Of a DNA stretch of 64,000 nucleotides, positions 48,371 through 60,317 are shown one piece after another. The DNA is taken from contig NC_069657.1 in NCBI RefSeq assembly GCF_027244095.1, positions 424,110,063 to 424,174,062 on the forward strand, given 5' to 3'. Within the stretch, counting starts at the first letter, position 1, and every line of letters begins with the position of its first letter. A program made the translations under genes and the position numbers. This DNA is from Hemicordylus capensis. Its lineage: Eukaryota; Chordata; Lepidosauria; Squamata; Cordylidae. A model generated the notes under the pieces. It searched no databases, was not told where the DNA came from, and was given only the letters and a program-made list of their open reading frames with translations.

Positions 48371-49611
48371 AACCATGATGGCAGGCGTTTCTGCGAATAA
48401 GGCTACTATCTCTTACCCTAATCAACCTCATCATGTTGTGGGGCTAAAATAAGATAGTGTCATGTATGCTAGTCTGAGCTTCTTAGAGGATATGTGGGGT
48501 ATAAATGCAGTGACGAAACTACACACATGCACTAATATTCACATGTTCATATTCCAAGTTTGTATGCATTTCTTTCCGACATCTCTATGCTTCCTGGTTG
48601 TAAAATATATTTAGTTCTAGCTTGAAAACTGAATCTGTAAAAATGGCACAGCAGAGCTCATTAGCTATCGCTCCACTGGTTTCCAGATCAAATTCCCTCA
48701 CATCATTTCATTTCAGCACTCATGTCTACAAGCTCAGTGTGGGGCACAAAGCCAAAAGCACCATCTAATAATGAGGGTTCCCTCCACCCCGTGCCAAACC
48801 TCTGTCAAAACTGTTCTGCTTCTGACTGTCGGTGGGGCCTCGTGAGTGAAGTCCATACAAAACACTCCATCTACATAAGAAACTAGATGTCAGGGGGGAA
48901 GTCTTCTCTCTGACATGTTAGCTTTCTGTGTGCAGGAATTGTTTTTGTATGGAAGAATATTCTATTATATGAGCCTCCATCTGTTAACTGAAATGCTTCA
49001 GCCCCGACACAAGTGTATCGCCTTGGTGAGAACTAGGCCTCAGACCACCTTTCAAGCTTTACTGTCATATTTGTCTTAGGTTCATTGAGGCTAACAGGAC
49101 TATCTGAGGACAGAGCCTTTGACAGCTGCACTCGAACTGCTGAACCAAAATAGGACCAACGCACTCTTAGTTTATTTGTCAGTAAAGAGGGCACACAGAA
49201 AATATCTACAGGGAATACATCTGTTGCATAAGAGGGGTTATCAGTATAACAGCTTCCTTTGGGAGCGAAGATGGGCTTGCACATACACTATATGCATTTT
49301 ATTTGTTAACAGCCCAGTTCAAAGAGCCAGCCTACTGGATTATTTCAATACTGTAGCCCTATTCACATGTTTACATCCCATACACATATAATCTGTGTAC
49401 ATTGTATGCACATACAGATCGGTACGCACATACAGTTATTCACATATTATACTGAACACATACACAGTAGCATGCTTCCTATCTGTGCTCTGCACTGAAG
49501 AGGCCTGTACCCAGGTCGACTTTGAAAATGAGCACAAGATGTGGTCATTCACACAGACACATGTATAGACATCTGTATGTGTGTATTATATAGCATAATG
49601 TCTGAACAGGG
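48371..49611. other. no gene or repeat recognised
   Basis: Unique, with CACATACA-rich words at 49370-49600. Confidence 0.35.
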
Positions 49612-49720
49612 CTCATATGAAGTTACTTTATATTTAAGTCAGTCACACCACTGGTCCACCTAGCCCAGTGCCGTCTACTCTGTCAGGTGCCAGCAGCTCT
49701 CTCAGATCTTAGCAGGCACA
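49612..49720 (-). mobile_element. 5S/tRNA-Ala SINE tail fragment
   Basis: CACTGGTCCACCTAGCCC and GCCGTCTACTCTG are the tail; body missing. Confidence 0.6.
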
Positions 49721-49934
49721 GTCCATGTTTTCTGGTATTTGTAACAACAACAACAACAACACATTACCCCTATTTGCCTTTGGAAAACGTTGGAACATAA
49801 TTTTTATGTTGCAACATAATTTTTAAAACGATGTGCATAAACGCCATAATTTTTTAAAATTATGTGCATAAGATTTCTTCAGACTTCAGGCCCTCGGCCT
49901 TACCTTTGGTCTCTATAAATTAAATATATAGGAG

Positions 49935-50450
49935 TTCATTTATTTATTTAAATACTTATATCCTGCCTTTAAAAAAAGAAAAGAAATCAAGGCACCTAAC
50001 AATAAAAAATCAAAATGCCGCAAGAGAAAAATCTAAAAAAAGGAATATATTGCAGCAATCAACTTTAAAACATTAGGAGTGAGAAAGTGTTTTTAAAACC
50101 CTACTAAAGAAGCCTTTCAGGCAGCAGAAGTAGCTCAAGAAACATTGAGAAAGGCTTGCTTGAATAAACATGTTTTAAATCATTTAAAAGACTCCAGGGG
50201 GTTGCCATTCAAAGTTCCAAGAGGTGTGTGTGTGTGTGGGGGGTGCTATCATCAAGAAGGCCTGCTTGTGCATTAGCAACAGCTGAACTTTGGGAGGGTG
50301 GTGGGATGCATAAGAGAGCCTCTCTAAATAATCTCATGGGGCTGGCAGATTCAAGCAAGAGGGGGGCAGTCTTTAGGTATATTGGCCCTAAGTCATATAG
50401 GGCTCTAAAGGTCATAACCAGCACCTTGAATCATGCCCAGAAAAACACAG
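49935..50450 (-). mobile_element. L2-like LINE C-terminus and 3' UTR, antisense
   Basis: The minus strand decodes MLVMTFRALYDLGPIYLK and LREALLCIPPPSQSS-like L2 C-terminal sequence (50424-50209) followed by a 3' UTR. A short GTGTGT run interrupts at 50224-50240. Confidence 0.7.
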
Positions 50451-50454
50451 AGAG

Positions 50455-50749
50455 GAACATAGGAAGCTGCCATATACGGAGTCAGACCATAGGTCCATCT
50501 TGCTCAGTATTGTCTACACAGACTAGCAGCTGCTTCTCCAAGGTTGCAGGCAGGAATCTCTCTCAGCCCTATCTTGGAGAAGTCAGGGAGGGAACTTGGA
50601 GCCTAGATGCTCTTCCCAGAGTGGCTCCATCCCCTGAGGGGAATATCTTGCAGCGCTCACACTTCTAGTCTCCCTTTTGTATGCAACCAGGGGGGATCCT
50701 ACTTAGCTTAAGGGGACAAGTCATGCTTGCTACCACAAGACCAGCTCTC
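50455..50749 (-). mobile_element. 5S/tRNA-Ala composite SINE, full length
   Basis: Tail, shortened tRNA-Ala-like unit, linker CCCTGAGGGGAATATC, 5S block (GATCCTACTTAGCTTAAGGG) and head ACCACAAGACCAGCTC. Confidence 0.87.
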
Positions 50750-51228
50750 ATGATCAGTGAGACCCGCCAGAGGGGGTTCTGCAGGGAGAGTGGGCTTAGC
50801 CTGCTCTCCCCACAGATGATCACTACTGCAACCCTGGGCGGCAGGATCGGCCGCCCATATGACTGCTGGCTCCGTCACGGAGCTGGCAGGGGCTGCAGGG
50901 ATTGGGGGCTGCCTGGCCCCTGGAAGTTCCAGGATGCCCCGTGCAAGTGCGTAGGGCATGCTGAAGAGACCCCCAAGCCCAGGAGGCTGCTTGCCGGCTG
51001 GGGGTCTCCTCATGTGTTGCCGCGGCATGGAGCCGCACCACAGCAAAACACGATCAGGAAGCCCGGGTTAGCGGAGCTCTTGCTCTGCTAACATGGGCTA
51101 AGGGGAGGGCTACTTTGGCGAGCTAGCCACCAGGGAACCACCAGGATCACCTGAGAGCGCGCTGGTTCTCACGATGACTGGGAAGCGGGCTAATCTCCCT
51201 TAGCTAGCTTTCCAATGATCATGAGAAT
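50750..51228 (-). mobile_element. CpG-rich GATC-ended element, copy 2
   Basis: Inverse of 37972-38440 over most of its length (GTAGCCCTCCCCTTAGCC; CTTGGGGGTCTC; GGGTCTCACTGATCATGA on the minus strand). It abuts the SINE at 50455-50749. A plus frame 50681-51091 looks open only by GC content. Confidence 0.65.
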
Positions 51229-51371
51229 ATCCTCAGTGTTAAACACATGTGAGTTAAACATATGAAGGGGTAGGTTGCATTGGTTCAGCTCCAGTCTAAA
51301 GGTGGGCAAATTGGATGGCCATCTGGGGCACCTACTTGAAGGAAGTGCCAAGCTGAGCTTAATGACTCACT

Positions 51372-51935
51372 AGGCCTTTTCACACAACCATCAGGATAGG
51401 AGCCTTGTACTCTGGTCTGCCTAGTTGAGTGAACTCATGAAAATTCCTCCAATTCAGTTTGCTTAAAGCAAGGTAGCCCAGCTTTTGTACCCTACTCACA
51501 ACCAAGGTAGGAGGAAAGGAGAGCTCTCCTACCTTGCTTTTCTGATCATGTGGATCCACTCTTCTTCTATCAGCAGCAGGCCTGGAAACAATAGAGAGCT
51601 GCCATGCATGAATGTGCCACTCTGCAAAGCACGCTCAATGATCCTATACTTGCAGCGGTTTCAGCAGGGCTGAGCCTACCTGCTTCTTTGTGGCCAAGCA
51701 GAAGACAGCTGCTGATGTAATGAGGCTTTCCAGTCCACTGGCAGCACAGAGCATTCTGGTAAGACCTGTAAGGCCTTTAGAGGACTCTATGCTTCCAACC
51801 CCGATTTCAGCAATGGAGGCCTCACATGGCTTGCTTGTGTGTTTCCTGGGTTTGCGGACCCAAACAGAGGCTTTGATCATCTGTTGCTACTTGGATAGGA
51901 GCTCTCTATCTCCACCCCAGTCATGTGAAAGGCCT
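51372..51935 (+). mobile_element. AGGCCT-family inverted-repeat element, copy
   Basis: Ends AGGCCTTTTCACACAACC and GTCATGTGAAAGGCCT; subterminal GGATAGGAGC occurs at both sides. Opposite orientation to 53294-53890. No transposase frame. Confidence 0.75.
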
Positions 51936-51999
51936 TACTGTTTATTGAATATGCTGTCTGTTCTAAACTTTAATTTCTTGTTCAAAGATCAACAGGTGG

Positions 52000-52240
52000 C
52001 TTGGTTACTGGGTATACCACTTTTCAACAAAAACAGTCTCAAAGCAGTTTACATGGCAAAAAGCATGAGAAAAATGTTCTCTGTCCCAAAAGGCCTCATA
52101 CTCTAAAAAGAAACACAAAGGAGGCATGAGCAAAGCTAAGGAGAGATGCTATGCGGGGCTGAATATGGGCAGTTGCTCTCCCCTGCATAATACAAGAGAG
52201 ACATCCTTTAAAATGTGCTCTTTGCCCAATTGTTGTTATT
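52000..52240 (-). mobile_element. L2-like LINE 3' end
   Basis: GTATACCACTTTTCAACAAA, CAAAAGGCCTCATACTCTAA and ATGCTATGCGGGGCTG follow the order of the other copies. A TTG/TTA tail lies at 52228-52260. Confidence 0.6.
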
Positions 52241-52260
52241 GTTATTATTGTTGTTGTTTA

Positions 52261-52925
52261 TTTAATTAATTTATATACCACCCTTCCAAAAATGGCTCAG
52301 GGCAGTTTGTTAAAATAATATTTTATTTTATTGGGTTCTTTTATCAAAGCCTAACCTTGCCTTGCAGGATCAGATCAAGCCCATCTAGTCCTGCAATTTG
52401 TTTTTAACAGTGACCACATATCTCCTGAGAAACTCACCAGTCATAAAAGAGATGGTCATCTGTGGCTTCCAGCATGTGGAACTCCAAGGTATCCTGTTTG
52501 GGGTCATTTGAGGGACAAACTGGGGAGAAAAGATTGGTATTTTCAGTTTTAGGAGTGAGGAGAGAGATTGCATGGTTCAGGTGCAAGTATGGCCTCTTTC
52601 TGATGGAGAGGGAACAGGGAACAGGTGTAGGGTGGGCATGTATGGGAGGAAATCTAGGAATCTAGATGTCTCAGATTTCACTTGTCTCTTTGCTGCAGTT
52701 AAGAGGCTCAAGGTGCAGCCTCTGGATTCCAAAAGAGGATATTGTTCTTCTCCGCTTAATCCATAACTGCATAAGCTATATCCCAGCTGAACAATGTTGC
52801 ATAAATTTGTCCGCTACTGTGGACTCATGTCATTAAAAAGCTGCTGCAGCTATAGCTTGTTTCATTTGTTCAAACTTAGCAGTTAAGAAGATGATGAGAC
52901 AAAGAGATTACATCCTGCTTTATGT
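52261..52925. other. mostly unrecognised
   Basis: 52262-52310 is a small L2 terminal piece (ATACCACCCTTCCAAAAATG). The rest is unique. Confidence 0.35.
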
Positions 52926-52933
52926 GTGTTTAC

Positions 52934-53005
52934 ACCAGGGATTCTCAAATCTGGGTCCCCAGATGTTGTTGAAGTACATCTCCCATCATCCTCAGCCACA
53001 ATGGT
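52934..53005. mobile_element. hAT hairpin MITE, left half only
   Basis: CAGGGATTCTCAAATCTGGG, CCCAGATGTTGTTGAAGT. Confidence 0.65.
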
Positions 53006-53293
53006 CCGCTGCTACACATCACTGGCTGCCAATGCAAGGATAACACATCAGTATTTCTCAACATCCATCCATTCATTCATTTATCATTTATTTATTTATC
53101 ATATATTTATACCACCTGATATATTAATCTCTAGGCTATGTCCCTTCCCTAACATGGAGGAAAGGCAGGAGGAACGCTACACAATATTTTCAGCAATAGG
53201 TCCTGTGCTCAGTGTAATGTCTTGTTCAGCCCTCAGACCATTTGGAATCTAACATTTAGAAACACAGCCTGTAGGTATCATAAGCTACTCAAC

Positions 53294-53890
53294 AGGCCTG
53301 GTCACATGACCACTTGGTGATGGGTTGGAGGATTAGAGAGCTCCTATCCTAATAGCAGCATACAAGTAGGACTTCTGTTTGAATTTACAAACCCAGGAAA
53401 AACACAAGCAAGCCAGGCAAGGTGTCCATTGCTGACATCGGGACCAGCAAACATGGATAGTATTCCAAAGGCCTAGCAGGCCTTCCCAGCATGCTTTGCA
53501 CTGCAAACCCTCATTATTATCATCAGCTGCCCTCTGGCTATGAAGGAGCAGGAGGTGGACCAAACCTTGCTGAAGTGGCAGCATCAGGATCACAGTGTGT
53601 GATTTGCAGAGTGGCACATCCATGGATGGCAGCCCCTGTAGCTACAGCTCTCTATTGTTGCCAGGTCGGCTGGGTTCTGGTGGCTGGTTAAGAGGTAAGT
53701 GGATCCACACAACTAGAAAAGCAGGGTAGGAGAGCTGACCACTCCTACCTTGGTTACAAACAGGGTACAAAAGCTGGGCTACTTGGCTTTAAGCAACCTG
53801 AGTTGGAGAGATTTTCATGAGTTCAAACCATCATGCAAACCAGAGTAGAATCCCTCCTGCCCTGATTTTGATGATTGTGTGAACAGGCCT
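53294..53890 (-). mobile_element. AGGCCT-family inverted-repeat element, fullest copy
   Basis: Ends AGGCCTGGTCACATGACC and ATTGTGTGAACAGGCCT. Body collinear (inverse) with 51372-51935 and collinear with 30225-30980. No clear target duplication; class unknown. Confidence 0.75.
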
Positions 53891-54004
53891 AATGTATCTC
53901 AGCCAACATTCAGCTGGCCCAGTCATAAAACCCGAGGAAGAGCTCCTAAACTAGAAGGATCCACATAACAATGTCCTTTTCTGATTAAAAGCCCCACAAC
54001 AGTA

Positions 54005-54092
54005 CAAACAGCCTTTGGCCACTGTGGCTGGAGACGATGGGAGTTCTAGTCCAACAACATCTGGGAATCCAACTTTGAGAATCCCTGGCTCA
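54005..54092. mobile_element. hAT hairpin MITE, right half only
   Basis: GGCCACTGTGGCTGGAGACG and TTTGAGAATCCCTGG. Confidence 0.65.
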
Positions 54093-54129
54093 AGGGCCAG
54101 ACCACGTTATGTGGCAGCTGCAGGTAATG

Positions 54130-54590
54130 ACAATCTAACAACCCCTTTGTCACGCCCTCGATCTCTGACAGTGAGGAGGAAGGGGAAGCTGTCAACTTTC
54201 CAGCCGAGTCAGGAGTGTCTGAGGGGCAGAGCCCGGCTGTCAGCGTTCATGAAACGGCTGTGGTAGATCCAACTAATGATTTAGAGCAGGCACAACAACC
54301 CGAGTCAGCAGAAGGCGTGAGAGACCAATCGGAAGAAGAACTAGGCAATGAAACACTGACACCACAACAACACAGGCGCAATAAAAGCAGAACGCAATTA
54401 GAATCTATTAGAAGGAGCAAACGCCTCTTGCTGAAGACTGATAAGCCATGAATTATTGCCACCTGGGAGCTATAGGCTTCCACTATAAATCCTGTCACCA
54501 GCCGTCTACTCCTTGCTGAAAAACAACGTACGTCATTCAGTCGACAGCGTTCAGCCAAGCCGTGAACTTCCCTGGCATTTGGCCAGACCT
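54130..54590 (+). mobile_element. possible LTR remnant with acidic frame
   Basis: Short acidic, Glu/Gln-rich frame followed by TATAAATCC near 54483, a layout seen in Ty3/Gypsy LTRs of lizards. No capsid, protease or RT is present. A solo-LTR-like fossil, or a non-LTR repeat; uncertain. Confidence 0.3.
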
Positions 54591-55025
54591 TGACACCCTT
54601 CTCCATTGCAAAGCACCCTCAGGAAAGGGCACCCTGAAAAGGGGAGGGGTGATTAATCCTTTCACTGCCAGTAACATTTCCTCTGATACTCCTTCTCACA
54701 GCTGCTGCACCACTCCCCCTGCCCTGAGTTTGACTGTTTTTTGAATATTATTAAGGAAGGGCATCTCATTGACACCTCACATTCAAACAGATGGCAATCT
54801 TTCCTTTACTGTGGTTATTATGGACCAGCAGTATGTCTAAACAGAGATGGACAACTTATCTACACCGCCCAGACACTTAACCATTTTCTGGTCCATCTGG
54901 TAGCTAAAAACTATGAATATGGGGATTCTGAATACATGGAGGAATTTGCATTGGCAGAACAGACAGACTGGTATCCGCAAGCTGTTGGGATGCTGGGATG
55001 TTTAAGAGAATGTCTTCTTCGCTGT
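54591..55025. other. no gene or repeat recognised
   Basis: A frame 54741-55157 is open but mostly unmatched, and its end overlaps an L2 fragment. Confidence 0.3.
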
Positions 55026-55384
55026 GAACCACACCACCCATTGAGATCATCAGGAGAAGTTCATCTGCAGTTGCCACCGGCTCATCTGGTGGCTACTCGG
55101 GGACAGGCCTTCTCATTGCTGCCCCGGGACTTGGGAACGTGCTCCCTGCTGAAATAAGAGCCTCCCCATCTCTTACAACTTCAAGGCACATTTGTTCACC
55201 CAGGCTTTTAATTAGATACTGTTTTAATAGTTTGATGGTTTTTAATAGTTATAACGTTTCAAATTTTAAATTGTTGTAATGTTTTAACCTTCTTATTTGT
55301 TGTTTTTATTTTTTTGTTGTAAACTGCCCAGAGACTTGCATTTTGGACGGTATACAAATATGTTGAATGAATGAATGAATGAAT
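55026..55384 (+). mobile_element. L2-like LINE 3' end with (GAAT)n tail
   Basis: CACCCATTGAGATCATCAGG, GCTCATCTGGTGGCTACTCG, then 3' UTR ending GTAAACTGCCCAGAGACTTG, GGACGGTATACAAATATG and GAAT repeats. Confidence 0.8.
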
Positions 55385-56097
55385 TCCCTTTGTCTGCAGC
55401 AGGAATCTTTGTATTGTGCAAAAACTGCATGAGTTTCCAAGAGGAGTTGGAAGGTGGCATGCAGACTTTGTGGTCCTAGTTTGTCCATTGTCCAGGGCTT
55501 TTTATGCAAGGCCAGAAAACAGAGGTATATTCAACAGTGAAGACTTACAACATCTTTCTAATCTGAGCATCTGCCTACTGGAAGCAGGTAAAGTTCTAAA
55601 AGAAAAAAGTAGCAAACCCTCAGGACCTGACCTATATTTTCAAAGTACTGCTTTAGCCCCACAGTTCTTGATGCTGCTTCGAGTCCAGCTAAACTTATGC
55701 TTCTTTCCTCTGTCTCCACATTCAGAACAGCCAACTGCTGTTTCTCTGATCTTCCCACTAACTGAAGGGAGTTGCATTCCAAAGGCAGAGGAAAGACATT
55801 TCCAGTTATCAAAGAAAATGAATACCATCTTCTAGTTAAAAGAAGGTCAGGTTCATGTCCAAGATACTCCACAGCTCATCCTGTGGAAAATATAAATAGG
55901 CAGATTAACAGCAAAAGTATTTTTAAAACATGTTACAAACATACAAGGTGAAAGATACATGGCTACCTTTTTCATATTTTTGAAGGTGTTTTGATTTCCC
56001 AAGAATGAACAATCAATATTCCACCATTTAGACTATACTATCCCCCTTTAGACCATGACCATTAATGAAACAAAAATACAAGTCCTTTACCCTAAAC
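55385..56097. other. no gene or repeat recognised
   Basis: A frame 55416-55835 (139 codons) is open, but no family is recognised and it lacks splice support. Confidence 0.3.
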
Positions 56098-56098
56098 C

Positions 56099-56235
56099 AG
56101 GGCTTTCCAACCTTGGTCTTCAAGTGTTGTTGGACTACAACTCCCATCACCCCCAACCACAGTGAACTTTGGCCATTGTGGCAGGGGATGCTGGGAGTTG
56201 TAGTCCCAGTAACTAAGCTGGGTTTTTTGCAGCCC
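56099..56235. mobile_element. hAT hairpin MITE, decayed right end
   Basis: CAGGGCTTTCCAACCTTGG, GACTACAACTCCCATCACCC and GGGATGCTGGGAGTTGTAGT. Confidence 0.7.
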
Positions 56236-56354
56236 CAAATACACACAGACATCAGTCAAGACATTAATTCCCAGAGGTTCTAACCCTCAACCTGCTGTTG
56301 TAGGGAAGTTTTCAAAAACATTTAATTCTAAAATAGTATACATTTCGTATATCC

Positions 56355-56770
56355 CTGCTAACTAGGCAAAGAGACACCTTTCAAAGTGGTTGATTGATTG
56401 ATTGATTGATTAAGTGCTGTTAAGTTGGAGTTGACTCTTAGCAACTACATAGATTCCCTTCAGGATGATCTGTCTTCAACTTGGCCTTTAAGGTCTCTTA
56501 GTGGTGCATTCAATGTTGTCATAATCGAGTCCATCCACCTTGCCGCTGGTCGTCCTCTTCTTCTCTTTCCTTCAACCTTTCCCAGCATTATAGACTTCTC
56601 AAGGGAGCTGGGTCTTCGTATAATGTGTCCAAAGTATGATAATTTGAGCCTGGTCATTTGTGCTTCGAGTGAAAATTCTGGATTGGTAGCTCTCTTATAT
56701 TTAGCAGGGGGAGAACAACTGGCCCAATCCAACCCCAGCACAGCGTCCCTCCAGGAGGCTCATAAGTTTT
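56355..56770 (+). mobile_element. L2-like LINE 3' end, split by another LINE
   Basis: GCTAACTAGGCAAAGAGACACC at 56356 and AGCAGGGGGAGAACAACTGG with CCCCAGCACAGCGTCCC at 56702-56755 are the two parts of one 11062-type copy. Confidence 0.65.
56393..56690 (-). mobile_element. non-LTR LINE C-terminal fragment with (AATC)n tail
   Basis: The minus strand decodes LSYFGHIIRRPSSLEK, GKVEGKRRRGRPAARWMDSI, a C-terminal signature seen after RT in RTE/BovB-like and related LINEs. Its 3' side ends in AATC repeats (GATT on plus, 56393-56412). 5' truncated. Confidence 0.7.
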
Positions 56771-58864
56771 TCTACTAAATCTTTAGCTATTCCCAATTCC
56801 CCTGCGTTTCTTCTGTTGCAACCAATAATTTCTAACCAGTCTCAAATATTCAGCCTCTTGTTAGACTGCTACATACCCCATTCAAATTATAAATATGATT
56901 TGTGCACTCACTGAACACCATTCCCTTCAGCTGCATTTCTCTTTGTCTGGAGACTGTGCAGGAAGACTTCACCCTCGTGGCCATTGTTGCTGCTTGGCGA
57001 AGGAAGTCTGGGCATATCTCTTGTGTCCCAAACTAAGTGGGCCAGCTTGAACAATACTCCCCACCCCCACCCCACTGAGCCTTGCAATTAAGAAGGGTCG
57101 GGGGATGTGCCAAAGGCACTCCCTGGTGGTATTCCTTGCCATCCTGATGTCCTGCTGATGAATTCCTTCATTTCATGGGAGGCTAGTTCTTTGGAACCAC
57201 CTCTCTTCACACAACCCCAATACTAGTTTAAAAAGTAATATATTTGAGTCATGTGTAGAGTGGCAATGTGCAACCAATATGCAATGAAGGATTAAGCGAG
57301 GACATCAGGATATCTGGGAAAGATGTCAAGACGGGCATGCTCTCATTATCTCTACCTTCTTAATCATGGGTGCCAGGGGGTTTTTTGGGGGGGAGGTGGA
57401 GTAGGGGATATTGTCCCAACCAGTCCATTGTCCCTCTGTAGAAGTGTTCCTTTGTTTGTTTTTGTTCTCTGGTTATCTTAAAAATAATAGCTGCATGGAG
57501 ACCCAATCCAGACTGGGACTGTGGTGCATAGAGAGAGGGTGTTTCACCCTTTAATTCTGTATTTCCCACCACTGAAAACCAGGCCCTCAAAGCAGCGATA
57601 GGTCCCCAAACACGCCAGTTGCTGCAATGGCAACTTCAGGGGCCCAAAGCAATTTGGGAAGGGGAGTTCTGGTGGGGAAAGATTGCAGAATTAAAGAATT
57701 AAACACCATCTATCTCCATGCCACAGTCCCGAATCAGACAAGGCTTTTGCCCGCTGCTATATTTGTTAAAACAACTCACAAACCAGGTGATGATTTGTTT
57801 AAAGCCACATCTAGTTTAGCCCTTAGACTAGCAAAATGTTAAGAAGGCAAAAATAAGGACAGTGGTTTACCCATGGCAGGTTCTGGAAAAAAGAGATGGT
57901 CCCTAGTAAATAAGGGGACCTGGAGTGCATGATGCATCGATATAAAATTTCATTAGGAAATGTGTCAATCCTTCAAAAACAACATGGCAGTGGTTGCTAG
58001 GAACTGTACTACCTAATCTCTTGCTATAGGGCTGTTTGAAGGCTACCTCTAACAGAAGGCTACAGTTCAGCTGCAATTTTGAACAGTTACTGGGGAGTAT
58101 GGCTCATTGATCATAGTGGGGCTTGCTTCCAAGAAATCTACTAGGGATTTCACCTCTCTCTCTCCCCCTCTCACTGATGAGGATGCACCATGCTGCCCTA
58201 ATTATTATGCCCATTTCTCTATAACTATCTTATGCGTGTGACACATGGACACCAGGTGAAAAAGGTCTGAATAGCCATTTCAAAAGATCCTTAATATCCT
58301 ATTCAAAATAATTTATTGTAATACAAAAACAAAATAAAGACAAGTAAGCAATTTTACATTCTGCAATGCAACTGCATTTTTAGGTATAACATACGTACTA
58401 TTAGTATACATTAAATAAACATTCTGGTAGGTAAATAGCGCATCATATTCCTTATAATGGATTTGTAAAAACTACAAGCATGTTCCACGGAGAATGTCAA
58501 ATGCTGAGAGCTCTTTAAATAATGAAATTTGTGCTGAAGATACTCTTGGATGGGTCCCATTTGCCTTCAGTGGCTCTAGTACAGAAGAATTCTGTTGTAC
58601 CCTCTATTCTAAATTTCTTTATAAAACAACAGACACAATCTACCAGGAAATTTCCATGGTACAAGACACACTGGAGGTAAATCTGCTCTACTGATCCTTT
58701 TAGGAGGACAAGAAAACATTTTGTTTTCACCAGTCTTTTAAAATCTTGTTAAAGCCTTCCTAGCAAAGAATGCCTTGACCCTTTTCAATTTTCTTTTTAA
58801 AAGTGGCCAGTTGAATCTCCCTTGAGAAGGAGATTCAGGGAAAGCAGCCACCACAGATCTGCTT
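56771..58864. other. long segment, no gene recognised
   Basis: Unique apart from a palindromic-repeat piece near 58085-58140 (GGGGCTTGCTTCC). AT-rich 58290-58480 has a minus-strand AATAAA near 58307. In mammals KCNG3 follows COX7A2L on the same strand, so its 3' UTR could lie in this region, but no KCNG3 coding sequence is seen. Confidence 0.3.
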
Positions 58865-58999
58865 CGTGCAGGGATCTCCTTTGTAAGAGGTTTTCAGACA
58901 GAGGCTGGATGGCCAACTGTGAGGGATGCTGAAGCAGTTTCTTGAGCAGGAGGCTGGATTAGACTTTCTTTCCAACTCTAAAATGTAATGTTTCTATGA
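58865..58999 (+). mobile_element. CR1 LINE 3' end
   Basis: GAGGTTTTCAGACAGAGGCT, GGATGGCCAACTGTGAGGG, TTCCAACTCTAAAATG and ATGTTTCTATGAC are CR1 terminal motifs. Confidence 0.85.
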
Positions 59000-59099
59000 C
59001 AATCCTGGTTTTGGTAAAAGCTTTGAATGGAAGGGAACCTATGGCAGGTCCTTTTCAGATCTCTCAAGGCATGGAGGGATCATATATCAAAAGAGGAGC

Positions 59100-59175
59100 T
59101 TCTTCAGGGATCACACAGCTGATCATTCAGGGCTTTAAAGGTCAAAACCAGAACTTTATTGTGCCCAGAAACTAA
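59100..59175 (-). mobile_element. small L2-like antisense piece
   Basis: ATTCAGGGCTTTAAAGGTCA and ATTGTGCCCAGAAAC are the inverse of an L2 FRAQFKVLVLTFKALN segment. Confidence 0.6.
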
Positions 59176-60317
59176 TGTTAAGCACTTTTATGGGTATACA
59201 CATGCATGCCTGCTTAACTCCTGTTGATACTAATGATACAAAAGCGTTAAGATGTATCTTAAATCCAAGGGGATGAAGGGACTATTAAATTTATCTAGGT
59301 TGCTATTTGATGTCATTTTTCATTTGTTCAGATATTGGGCATGGGCTGGACTCAGCAAAACTGAAAACTACAAACTCCCCTTCTGACCCAGGCAGAAGGG
59401 TCAGAAAACTCAACATTAAAAAACTAGAAGACGGAGAAAAGTGTATCAACATGATCACACTGTACTGCACGGTACTATGTATGAGAGCTTTGAGTTCGTA
59501 TGTATTTTTCACTAAGTTTTAAAAACAGACTCCTGCATTTGTTTCTTTTGTTCATATAATGAGTATGTTGCTGAATGACTGAACACTGAGAGAGAACAGG
59601 ACACAATATATTATACCCAGTCACGGTGTCCATTTCACAAGTAGTCTTCTGTATTAGTTATCAGTTTCTTTCCAGGCAACTGGATGTTGAATTGCCAATC
59701 CTTTCCCAGAAAAGGCTCTTAACAGTTGCTCAACAAGAAGAAAACTGGAGAAGAGCAGTTCTTTCCATCATGGAGAGAAGTGATGGGGAAAGCCACACAT
59801 TGCTGACATGCAAGCTCTTAAGAGCACAAATGCCTCTGTAACTTTAGGAGGTTTCTAACTCTGGGCAAATCTTGAGTAAGCCCCATTATTAAAGCTTTAA
59901 GCATTGATTATTAGGGCTGCATAATAGTGATTATGAGCAAGAGTTTGCCTTCAAAAAGGTTTCAAAATTGCTTGTCCAGTATGCCTGTAGATGTTGAATA
60001 AATATGATTTTTCTTTTTAAAATGATTACATAGACAATGTTTAGGTAAATTTATTTTGGGGGATGCAGGCACATGAGTCTCAAAGCTACTACAGTGGTCA
60101 CTGAGCATCCACGAGCACTCATCTTATTAGAGCAGTTACTTTGGTGCTTGTAAACAGCTCACACTTAGAACAGAATATGGTTTGAATATGGCTACTGAAT
60201 GTGGTCCAGTAACATGGATGGCCTTATCTAGTGAGGGATGGATCTACTATTGAGCAAATGTGTGCAATGAACACAGGTAGCTACTAGAGGGAGCTGTACC
60301 CAGATTTTCACCTTAAA
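59176..60317. other. no gene or repeat recognised
   Basis: AT-rich unique sequence. Confidence 0.35.

Noticed and set aside
50681-51091. 136-codon plus-strand frame
   Set aside because: Lies in the CpG-rich element shared with 37972-38440, where the frame is not conserved.
55416-55835. 139-codon plus-strand frame
   Set aside because: No family match and no splice signals in step; taken as chance.
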